Assembly (NCBI RefSeq): GCF_018831695.1
Contig: NC_056704.1
Location: 6,407,345-6,471,344 of the forward strand
DNA from: Puntigrus tetrazona
Taxonomy: Eukaryota > Chordata > Actinopteri > Cypriniformes > Cyprinidae
DNA length: 64,000 nt
Direction of reading: 5' to 3'
Shown: piece after piece, positions 12,501-25,100 of the stretch
Layout: every line of letters starts with the position of its first letter
How positions within the stretch are numbered: position 1 is the stretch's first letter
Translations under genes and position numbers: made by a program
Notes under the pieces: model-generated
What the model was told of the DNA's origin: nothing
The model's database searches: none
What the model saw: the letters and a program-made list of their open reading frames with translations, nothing else

Positions 12501-15500
12501 TTTATGATTTTTTTTTTCAATCATTTAATATAATTTAGTAATGTAACAAAAATGAGCTAACAATATAAATTTAATAGTTAATACATGTTAAAAAAAACTA
12601 TACAAAACATGTCCTTACAATGTGTTATCTAGGTAAGAGTGTCCTGATGTCAAAGTAATAGGACTAGGTAGCGGTCTTCATTAGTAGAGAATTAAACAAT
12701 TAAGTTATTGTTTAGTTATTCGTGCAACGCTCATTGGATCAACAATCCTTAAGCCCCCCAAGGAGTGTTAAAGACCCTTCTCAGGCACATACACACACAC
12801 ACAAAGCACCAGGAGGACCAAACTAATAGCATGAATATTCAGTGACCCATAATACATGTACTAATTATTGTCATGAATATTAATGCAATCAGCGCTCGTT
12901 CTCCAGTCAGGCAAGTCCGAAATGAGCACTAATGAGAGGGAGAGAGAGAGAAGAATGAGGGAAGGAGGGAGGGAGCGGTAGAGGAGAAAAGAGAGATAAT
13001 TCACAGTGGTACAGCAGTCAAGCTTTTGTAAGTCAAGTATTTGACTGTAGGGCTGGGTCAGCTTCATGATCACATGCACCTTTTATTCCTTTGGTCTTAA
13101 CATCTCTTTTTGCGAGAGCTCCAATTATGCACCGAATCCATTACAGCATATCTTCACACACTGCTGTTTTTGTGCTGTGTGTGTGTGCGTGCGTGCGTGT
13201 GTGTAGACCCTTTTCTGCGCTCATACATACATAGTGTTTATTTTCCTCCAGACGACCACTGATGTAAAAATGTAGTTTATCAGGGCTCTCCTGAAGTATG
13301 ATCAGCTTTTGCCATTTACCCAAAGGTGCTGCCGTCTGATTTATCCGCTACAATGGAGATTAAATTGAGTCATGACATTTCATTCAGTCGAGTTTGCAAC
13401 GGGCCAGTGGAGGCCTGTGGGTACACCTTTTTGCAACAACAACATATTAAAAACCAGAAAATGAAGTATTTACCGAAGCCTCTTTTTCTGTTTAAACTAC
13501 ATTGAGTGTTTTGTGTGTGACTAGCTAGATAGAGCGAACGGTATCATCGACATTTTGTTTACCGTCATCTGACAAACTGTTAGATTTGCTCTTTTCTGAA
13601 GCCCAGAAGCCTTATATTTGAGTCTGTCATATCATATCCCTACTGCGTTTTTTTTTGTAGTGAAATCTTATTAGTGCGATTAGACGCGACTTCCTGTGAT
13701 GTCCACTTTAATTTAAACGTGAGTCAGACGAACCTCTCTCGCAGTTTAATGGTGATGATAATTAACCTTCGAGTAATCTGATGTCACTTATTTATTGACT
13801 TGATGACAACAAATCAAGAAGTTTTGTTCATGAGTGCTAGGTATTATTATTACTACTATTAACAAGCATTGCAGTTGCTACAAAGATGATACTTAGAAGT
13901 CAAAAAATTGGTGAAGCGCTATTATTGCAGTTTTGGTCGGTATCAGTAAGGTGAAAATTGTATTATATGATATTAATAGTGCATTAATTTCCCACAGGCT
14001 CTGTGACCAGTAGTTCTTCTGCATCTCAGATGGCGAGTGGCATCAGTCTGGTGTCGTTTAACAGCCGGCCGGATGGGATGCATCAACGCTCATATTCTGT
14101 GTCCAGCGCTGACCAATGGAGTGATGCCACGGTCATCGCCAACTCAGGAATCAGCACGGGTAGGTGGAGGACACACAACGGCTGTGCATCGCCACGGTCT
14201 TGAAGGTTTTTCTTCAGAGCTGAGAACAGATCCTTAAACAGTGATTTGTTATCCTATAGTGGTAAACACACACATAACACCCGCTCCACCTTTCATTGAT
14301 CCTTGTGTCAAGCTCTAATGCTGCTTTAACTGTTTATTAAAGTAATGGCCACTCAGGAGAACCACATTACCAAAGGCTCATCTGTCGACGGCTAGCAGAA
14401 ATGAAATGTTCGGAGGATGATGTTTATCGGTCCGTCACCTTTCTGTTGTCGGAGAATTTGATACTTGGCTATTTCTATTAAATCTTTCGTGTCTAAACAG
14501 CCACGGGCATACACGTAGAAGTCACTATTGAACTGACAGCTGTCAGGCCCGATGTTTTACGTGTGCTGATGACATGGTGACACGGTGTGAGTGGTTTTAG
14601 GCCTGTAGTTCACTCTGTGTTTACCCCTGATAACAATTAAAGCTGTGAAACACTTAAACGCCTCCGCAGCGGGACGCTACTCACACACAGCTGAGCCACA
14701 GACTCTCCGACTTCAACAGTACTTCTTTTAAAAGTTGTTTTATTCTAATTCTTTTTCACAAAACAGTCGTGTTTTGGTTTTTAATGTCAATTTACAATTT
14801 GTTCCGTCCCCCTCAAACCTGTTTCACACAGCATACATAAGCAAAGCTGCAACATTCCTGGTTAAGAACCTAGTTTAACTTCTAAACTGACTCTAAAGAT
14901 TTCATTACTTATTTCGGTTATGGTGCTGATTGCTTTAGAATGCTTTATTTGCAACCAATTGCCTTTTGAAGAGTTCATCAACTTTTTTTTTCTCCAAAAA
15001 TCATAATTTTTATTACGGTATTGTGATATTTAGCTGTATTTTTGTGTATATTTTGTTCTTTACCTAAAATAGCTCAACTGAAGTTTGATTGAGATTTATT
15101 GGAATGCATACATTTTTGAAAATAATTAAAAGTGAAGTTATCTGTTTTTGCAAAAGTTTAGCATTGGTAGTAAGTAATTGGTTTAGGTGAAGAAAAAAAT
15201 CATGCCAACATAACTTCAGTAGGACTGTGCTGTTGTTGTTGTTGCCGTTTTTAAATAACATAGGACTGTTACAAAGTTTATCATTATTAAATCTGATTTA
15301 CAAGATCAAACACAGCACATTTAATTCAAAATCCACAGGGAAATCACCAGTGTCGCTATAAACTGTTTAATAATCTACATTCAGCAAGTGCTGGTTAGGA
15401 GAATGTGCTGTTTGCATAACTTTGAATGTGGTTTTTGCATAAATTGGCAAAAAAATTAAGAAAACGTTTACGCATGAAAAAATAGACAAAATACTTCTAT

Positions 15501-17853
15501 GCTGAAAAACACGACATTAATTAATCAATTAATTAATGATATTTGCATGCAAAATAATCGGTACTGAAATGAAGCAGTTTTGGAAGATAAATGTGTGTGT
15601 GNNNNNNNNNNNNNNNNNNNNNNNNNNNNNNNNNNNNNNNNNNNNNNNNNNNNNNNNNNNNNNNNNNNNNNNNNNNNNNNNNNNNNNNNNNNNNNNNNNN
15701 NCAAGTAAATCTTTATATATATTTATACATTAGTATAATTTGTATTGCGTATAAATATATTTAATATATAATCAAGATATTTTTCTTAAATATATAACAT
15801 ATACATGCACGTATTTATATATACATAATAAATATACACAGTACGCACACATGTAAACCAATCCTTCATTTTGGATGTAAATAATAGCAATTATTCGTTT
15901 GACAGTACAACAAAAATGCTCAAAAAATATAGTAAAAACATTTAGTAAAGATAACACTGTTAGTGTTTGTTGATCCTATGAAGTATTGTGTGTGTGTGTG
16001 TGTTAGTGACTAGAGCAGTGGCACCGTTGAGAGAATCGTTTAGTGATGTTCAGAGTACTTGTTCGGACGCTGTGGCGCTCCGGAGGGCTGTGTTACGAGG
16101 TTGTGTGAGTGCTTGTATGCTCCCCCCTAGGACTCTCTTAAAAATAACCTTTCTGCTGGCCTAATGATGTGTCTGTCCACGGCCTGACTGGATCAGATCT
16201 GATGGCTGGATGACGGTAGTGCCGTACACTGATTGCTTGTCACCTCTTGCCCCCAGGAGCTGACGGGAATGAGATCCTGTCTTTTTTTCTGAGAGAAGTG
16301 AAGAGAGATAAGTGGTAGCAAAGTAATTAACTGACGTTGCTGGCTTTGCGCTGTGAGGGAGAGACTGCTGAGCAACCCCTAACCTTTTGTTTAGCCTTTT
16401 GCTTTGTTTAATCTCTAACCAGGAAGTTGCATTATATTGAAATATTTCTCACTAAATAAGTTTTATTGTCATGTAATCACCAGAAACGGTCACAAAGACA
16501 CGATTCCTGTCTTCCTCTGAGCCAGTTACCACTGTTTGTGTAAGGTGTGAATTATTTCTTCTTTTACAGAATTATGCATGAAATAATGAATTATGACCAG
16601 TGACAGAAAAAAAAAACATCACCCAAATCTTTTCTGCTAGCATCCTTGGATATTTTACTACTTTTTATCCAAAGGGTGACAAAAAACAATTTTTTTTTTG
16701 TTTTTACAAAATGAGTTTATGGAACGTTATTAAATTAGAGTATTTGAACATATTTCGTTATATTAAGTTAAATTATGCATTTTGAATACTTCTTGTCGTC
16801 ATTAAAATTAAACATTTAACATTTTAGTGCTTTCGTTATTTTCATAAGGTACTTTTTTATTATATATTTGTTATATATCTAAAAATCTGGAAATATTTGT
16901 ACTCATTTAGTTTAACCTTTTTTTTTTTTCTTTTTTTGCAAATCAGCTGAAAACAAATTGTGGTCTAAAAGTAAGCTTGCTTTTTTAATTTCCCACAATG
17001 CAATTATTGCGACTAAACACATACTGACAACCTTGTGCTTTTTATACAAAATGAACTGGAAATCATTTGAAACTACAGACGCCTTTAAAGTGTAATTGTA
17101 AGAGGGTCAAAGTTGAAAAAGAGCTACAGTGGTTGACGCTTGGCTGTGCGCCGTCTGAATGAGTTGGATCGCATCAGAGCAGACTCGTTCTGACTGGACA
17201 TGGCTGCCATTTGAGAAACACAGCCTCAGTAATGAGCTCTTTTATTCCAGAGGAAACAAAGCCAAGTCCATTTAAAGGAGATAAGATCCCCTCCAGTGAT
17301 CGGGCTCTGTGTCTTTTTGTCTCCCTCCACGTTGTCTTGAGGGCATGGGAAAGGCAGTGACATCCCTGTCTCTTTACCTGGAGCATGCTTAGCTCCAAGC
17401 AGACAGTTGCACATAAAAATATCCCCTCTGTCCCTCCCTCTGTGGCTATTCTTCACCCTCCCTCTCTTTTGCTTAATAATGAGAGACAAACAGCAGCAGA
17501 AGTAATGAGTGTCTCTTTGATTAGCGCTGCTGTGTTTAGGTGCTCTGGGGTGTACATACTTTTGTTTCGACTCGCCTTAAGATAAGTTCCTGGCCGCCCT
17601 GATGTCATGCCACCCAACTTGTTGATTAATGCACTTGTTTGTTTTTTTGAAAGAAGCCTCTTATACACACACCAAGAGAAATTATCGGTTGCTTATTTCA
17701 TTATATTTTAAAATGCAATGATTTGCAGTCAGTGTCATACTTCTTTCCACCAAAGTAACTGGATATTCTTTCACACGAAACCTAAAAACAAACTGGCTGT
17801 GACTGAATGTCTGCCAGAATTACAGCAGACGAATTAATGACTTTTTGNNNNNN

Positions 17854-17884
<31 letters not shown>

Positions 17885-19091
17885 CTCAGACAAAGGGGCT
17901 GTTAGAACGAGGTGGTTAATTGTTCACTTTGGGATGGCATCTTGTCAGCAGAGATAAGTTGTCACGTTTTCCACTTGAGCTGAGACTAAACGATTGTAAA
18001 ATAAGTTACGGCCGTCCTTGGGGCTGTCTGCTGATGCACGGCGCTGGGAGCATGCTCAGTGCCAGCCCGAACATCCTCCCAGCCCCCCTCCCCACATAAG
18101 CGCTTTCACTCCGCCTGATATTGATGTGAACTGAATGTTATTTTATTCTGCCGCTAGTCACAGCTGTCAGTGCCGCTTATGAAAAGTGAAGCAGCCTTCT
18201 GATAGCCTGAGCCGGAGAATCCAGCCAAACGCCAGTCAGAACTGGCCCTCACACGAACGATCGTTCAAACGAGAACGGACACCACGATATTCCATACGCA
18301 TACGCCATCTCCTCCTTCTTTTTGTGTCCAGATACGGGTCTGGGAGATTCTGTGTGCTCCAGTCCAAGCATATCCAGTACCACCAGTCCTAAGATGGACC
18401 CACCTCCATCACCTCACGCCAACCGCAAAAAACACAGGAGGAAGAAGAGTACCAGCAACTTCAAGGTGGACGGCTTCTCTGGAACCGCAGAAGGTACTTC
18501 CGGTCTCTGTCCCGCTCCATCTGTAGTCTTCTCTCCCTCTCAGATCTGCTCAGATCTCTGCTGATCGTCATAAATTCAACCATGTTCCTAAGAATTTGCT
18601 TAAAAAAGACAAAAAAAAAACATGCAGTAAAACAGTAGACCTATTATTAAAGCTGGTAAAGTCATCCAGACAAGAACAGTGACTGGTTTTTATCTCGTCA
18701 ATATTGCTGTCTAATACACTTCACTTATACTGCAAGACTAATAGAATTCTAAAGTGTAATCTAATTTAAAAGAAAAGTAACAAAGGCAGGCCTTTTTATT
18801 CATGCGTTTATGCACATTTCGTTATAATCCAAGACGCCTTCCTGTATACCAGCATGTATACAAACACTAAGCTGCATGCATCGCTGCTGTCACGCGCACA
18901 CAAAAGCAAGCAGCGAAGTTGTGTCTGCTGTGACGGTGCAGTGGAACAGATGTTTCTGAGCAGCAGATGTGTAATATGTTTCCTGCCGTCAGTATGGATC
19001 AGACAGCTGACAGGCCTGCGTGGAGCAAGAGAAATATGCTGAGTGATTATTACACACTCACACAGACAGGCCGGTTAAACGCCGTCTGTCA

Positions 19092-19135
<44 letters not shown>

Positions 19136-22100
19136 GACTCCACTCATCACAGCAGCCTCGATTCTGACACAAGAGATAGAGATTTGTATTTATTTAATCA
19201 TTCGGTCACAGGAACACACTACTGTTGAAAAGTTTGGGGTCAGTACTTATTTTATTATTATTATTATTATTATTAAAAAAATGTAATTCCACAAGAATGC
19301 GTAAAAATGAATACATTCATTAAAAGTGAGACCAAAGACTTTAACAAAAAGAAAAAAAGAACAGCATATTAGAATGATTTCTTATGACTGGAGCCATGAT
19401 GAAAATTGGTCACAGAAAGAAATGCTATTTTAAAATAGAAAACTGTTATAATATTTAAAATACTTATCAAAAGTGTCCAGTGACAAGCTTGTATTATTTG
19501 AAAAATTTGGATAAACAAATGGACCTAGACATTTATTTATTTATTTGGCAACTTAAAAAAAACTTGAACAATTAATATTTAGAATTTGGTTATGCCTTGC
19601 TGCATTTTTACAGTTTATGTATGCGTTCATACCAAAGTGTAGCTCTTGGTGTGAATGGTAGTTGATAACCTCTTGACAGGGTGAGAATACAGTTCTGAAG
19701 CGTTGTAAGGTGGTCTTGTATGTGCGTGTGAGAGAGGAATGATGGATGAGTGTGTGTCACCTCAGAGAGAGTGTGATTAATTAGACTGGGCTTGTGTGGG
19801 TGGCCCCGGACTCCTGAGAGCCCAGGATCACTGCTTGTTTAAAATGTTCCCAATCACCCTTATTGATCCTCTCCCAAAGGGGGCCAATATATTGTCAGCG
19901 AGGGAAGAGTATGTGTGCATGTATTTATACACGTCAGCACGGCACACGCAGTGTGTATCAGATTGCAATGCAATCAACATATTTCAAGCAGCATTACAAA
20001 TACTATATATTTATGCATTCGGTGGTTTTCGTTTAAGGGGGTTGTGACCCAAAAAATGGGCCAAGGATTGATTACTGGACAGAAGATAAAGCTAAGGAAA
20101 TCTCTGTGACTCAAAGATTGACAGAATGAATCATGTATAAGCAAAGCCAAGACTAAATTAAACACGGATAACATGCGCTATAACTGCGGTTTAAATTATT
20201 ATATATCATACACTTCCTTTTTAAAGAAGCGAATACTTTTATTCAGCAAGAATGCATGAAAATTCGCCAAAAAAGACGTGTGTAATGTTACTAAAAATCT
20301 GTGCTAAGAATATAAGCATTTACACTAAAAAAAATGTGTGTCCTGTTTCCACAACGGCATTAAACAGGATCATGTGACACCTGAGAATGGAGGAATGGCT
20401 GCGGAAAAACTCAGCTTTGCCATTATAGAAATAAATTACATTTCAAAATATATTGACACAGAAAACAGGTGTTATAAATTCTAATAACGTTTCATAAATG
20501 GTAAGCATAAGAGACTTCCATAAAAATAAATAAATAAATGATTACAACCCCAAACTTTTGAATGGCATCGTGTGTTAAAATGCTCCTAGTGAATTTTTAT
20601 GGCAGTGTTTGATTTGATAGATTTTGTTGTTTTACTTTTTTGCTTGCTTGGATTGCCATTTGATGTTCAGTTTAAAGTCTGGGAGTCGTAGCAAAACCAA
20701 TTGAGAACCACTGATCTGATACACCATCTCTACCATGACGTTAGCATTTGAGAGTATTGAGAGACCATCTGTTCCACTTAATTCTCTCTATGGTGCCACC
20801 ATGTGGTCATGGAAGAGTGGAATCATGGGAAATGAGAACCCTGATTGTAAGGAGTCCCAAGATTGTAGGAGGCCAATACATGAACATTGTTCTAAAGATT
20901 TTATTTAATCTTCGATGGTAAATCTCTAAACCTAATATTTTATTTTCCAGTTATTCCATTCGAAAAAAATATATCTTTACCCAAAAATGACCAAAAACAC
21001 GCATACCCACACACACACATAGTCTGTTGATGACAATTTGATTATTATGATTGATATTCTGGGGTTTATATGAAAACGTATTCTATTTCTTCCTTTACTA
21101 TTTTTAAAACATTTCGTATTTGCAAAGGTACAGAAAAGGGAGTCGTATTTTTTAGCATTGAAACAAAAGAGATTTTTCTTGTGGTTTCTGACCTGTAGGG
21201 GTCCTCTATGAGAAATGGGGTTACATTAATGTGCCTCACTCACCCCCTCTTTATTTCTCACCATCACTATCTTTCTTTCACTCTTTCCCTATCCTCCCTC
21301 CTCCTTTTCCTTTTTCCTAACCCTGGAGAGCCACTTTGTCTTGCCCTGATTCACGTTTTTTGAAAAGGTTGAACGTTGTCAGACGCTGCCCGGGCCTCTT
21401 CCCCAGCCCCCATTCGTCAGGCAGGCACTTAAGTGAAATATTATAAATAATCTACAGTATTGAAATCTTTTATCAGCTGTGTCACTTTCATTATTCAATA
21501 AGCGATTAGTAACAGTCTCCCAATTTAGCCATTAAGCACTTGTGCGTGGGGCCGGGGAGTGCTGTCACGCCGCGGGCCTGCTGAGGGATAAGGCTGTCAG
21601 CCTCTCTGTTATTCATGAGCTCCACCAGCCAGGTACAGCGCTCGTAGTGTTTTATATAACACACACATACTGTCACGGTCAGGTACCGCGCTCGTACTCA
21701 CACACACACGTGTATGTGTTCTCTCATACATGCTTACTGCTCAAACAGAGTGCATGTGTTACAAACGAGTCATGTTTTATTCCAAAATAGGTAAATGATA
21801 TGGTAATGAATAATGAAAACGAAAGGTGGCGATACTTATTTTAAGACCATTAAGATTTTTTTGCGCTGGTATGTTATAATTTTCATTGGATTTATGCACA
21901 ATTTCCCTCTGCATTCTCATTGCTTTAATACAATTTTGTAAATGAATCGAGTCTTCATGCATCACGGTCGGTTCNCAAACAGAGTGCATGTGTTACAAAC
22001 GAGTCATGTTTTATTCCAAAATAGGTAAATGATATGGTGATGAATAATGAAAACGAAAGGTGGCGATACTTATTTTAAGACCATTAAGATTTTTTTGCGC

Positions 22101-25100
22101 TGGTATGTTATAATTTTCATTGGATTTATGCACACTTTCCCTCTGCATTCTCATTGCTTTAATACAATTTTGTAAATGAATCGAGTCTTCATGCATCACG
22201 GTCGGTTTGGTTGTTTGTGCGTTTATGCATTTAAATGCGTTTGATACGTAAGCTTAATACATAATGCTGTGAAAAATGTTAAATGATTAAAGGAAAATGT
22301 GTAAAAAATGATCATTCTCTTCTATACATTTACAATTAATCATGCTTCAATGAGAGTTTAAAAAAAATGCTAAAAAAATAGCTATAAAAACTGCCTATTT
22401 GATTTTGTCATGTTTTTTTTTTCAGTTTTTTCAATGAATTGAGTAAAAAAAAAAATTACTAGCCTAATTGATTGAATTCACAAAATCGAATTTATGCAGT
22501 TCAAAACAAGTTCACATTGATCGTTCATTCATGGAATTATGACTTAGATTTCTGTCTGTTTGATCTTATACAAAATGAAAGTCCATATATTCGAATATTA
22601 TCATGAAGTATGCTTGTTTTTGGTTGCGCTGTCCCTTTAAATTCTCATCAACATCTCACAGTGCTTTAAAAGCTTAATTAGCTTCATTTTCTTCACGTAA
22701 TATATATGAATTATATTTTGAGGCGAAATAAGATGTTTCTGTAAGATTCAGCTATACACGGTATAAGCTGGTTTGGGTATTTTTCTTTTATTATTTAGCT
22801 TAAGCTTTATCCGAAGTGTTCTTAAAATATCATAGACACAAAGATCTTTTGATATCGAACATCAGTATAAATGACACGCTGCATTTTAAAGTCAGTTTAA
22901 TAATGTTACATTAGCAGTGGGTTCATTGGGCTGTCATAAAGACATTGTACGGTTGTCTTTAAGTTCTGGTTGTTACTGTTTTAGGAGCATCGTTTTAGAA
23001 AAGTGTCCCTGAACGCACACAATCTCAACATGCTGATGATTCTCAGCTAACATTATGGCAGTTCAGGGGTCTTTCTCTAATTTCAGCTCACCTGCTCTCC
23101 ACTTTTCTCCGAGACAAAGTCTTCTCAGACACGTTCTGAAGATCAATGGATCTCAGCATGCCGTGCATTTTTACACTCCTCGCATCCCCCCCACAGAGGG
23201 CCGCTGAAAGCCCACCACTCAAAATGGCAAACTTACTGCACGGACGATCACAGTTTATCAATTACCGCTGAGCTGTAGGGCCCTAAGTGGCCCTTGTTAA
23301 GTAATTACTACGTTTGATGAGAGCAGGAGAATGTGAGAGCCTTTGAAACCGGATCGGGCAGACGGCGTGGGCTCTGCACTGCACGGGGACAGCGGGAGGC
23401 TCATGAATGCCTTGATGATCGCACAAAGACATGGATACCTCAGGAAGGCGATACGTTTTAAGAAGCAGCCAGAAAGAGAAAGACATTCCAGAAGGCCTCA
23501 CAGGTGTCCTCGGCTGGAGTCGGTCAGGCACGTGGCTGTAACGTTTAATTAAAGCTGTTACTGACAGGAACAAAGTGAAGGTGCTCTTATGGCTTCCTAA
23601 TGGTATGGAAAAAAGACCATTCGTATCTTAAACTAAAAGTTGCCCTGTTAGCAACAAATCCATTTCGAAATGTTGTTTAAGACCTACAAATGAGAGAGAG
23701 AGAGAAGTTAAGAGACAGCATTTGTGGAATTGATGTTATTAGTAGGCGAAGAACGGTTTGTGTGAGGGACCAAGCGTGGCACGCAGACAATAAGACACAG
23801 TTAATCTGTCGCATGCAGTCTATTGTGTGGAAAATAGCTTGATTCCGGGCCACGTTATTGTAGGGNGTTTGTGTGAGGGACCAAGCGTGGCACGCAGACA
23901 ATAAGACACAGTTAATCTGTCGCATGCAGATTTTACAGAGTCTATTGTGTGGAAAATAGCTTGATTCCGGGCCACGTTATTGTAGTTTTTTTTTCCCCTC
24001 TCTGATGCTGTGCGCATGGAAAGGACTGGATGGAATTGTTTTTCCAGGATTACTGTTGTGTAACAAATGTCCCCTTTGGCCTAAGGGGAAAAGAGTCGGA
24101 GTGGATCGAGCCGAAGTGACTTCAGGTCAATCGTCAGCACAGCTGGGAAATCAGCAGTTATTTAAAGAGACCAGACTAGACCTATTAACACGGTGATATT
24201 CTTTAACATGGATTTTGCTTATCAACGTGATCTTAGAATAATTAGTTTTAAGGAGCCGATTTCCCTTTTTTTTTTTTTTAAGAATTATCATTAATCTTAT
24301 TATTTTAGAACGTGTTAGTATTTTCTTTTGGTTATATTGGTCACAATAAACTTTCTCGGGATTTTTTAAAGGGGTTTGTTTGCTTTACCCGTGTCCCAGA
24401 TCCAGACTTTGTGTTTTAAAAGCTGAAAATATATTTCAAATTTTACATTTAAACTGTGTAAAATAAACAAACACACAGTGAATTAAACATCAATCATGAA
24501 ACGTGCAAATACCAATCCATAAANNNNNNNNNNNNNNNNNNNNNNNNNNNNNNNNNNNNNNNNNNNNNNNNNNNNNNNNNNNNNNNNNNNNNNNNNNNNN
24601 NNNNNNNNNNNNNNNNNNNNNNNTTTTTTTTTTTTTTTAAGAATTATCATTAATCTTATTATTTTAGAACGTGTTAGTATTTTCTTTTGGTTATATTGGT
24701 CACAATAAACTTTCTCTGGATTTTTTAAAGGGGTTTGTTTGCTTTACCCGTGTCCCAGATCCAGACTTTGTGTTTTAAAAGCTGAAAATATATTTCAAAT
24801 TTTACATTTAAACTGTGTAAAATAAACAAACACACAGTGAATTAAACATCAATCATGAAACGTGCAAATACCAATCCATAAATGTTTTCAAAGCTTGTAA
24901 ACATGTCAGCTCAAGTATTTCCATTTTTGCTAAAAAAGTAAGTAGCAGTCATTTTGTGAAGATTTCCAGTCAGATTGTAAATTTGATGTTACAGTGTGTC
25001 ACCTAAATCTTTAGTCATTTCCAACTCAGAATGCTCTTAAAGTGCATAATTTGGTGTGCTGGAATTGCATGGTGTTAGGAGTTTTACAATAAATGAATCT

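Noticed and set aside
12938..12985. GAGA/GGAGGG tract as a regulatory GAGA site
   Set aside because: Simple purine-rich low complexity is common in this genome; no further signal supports regulation.
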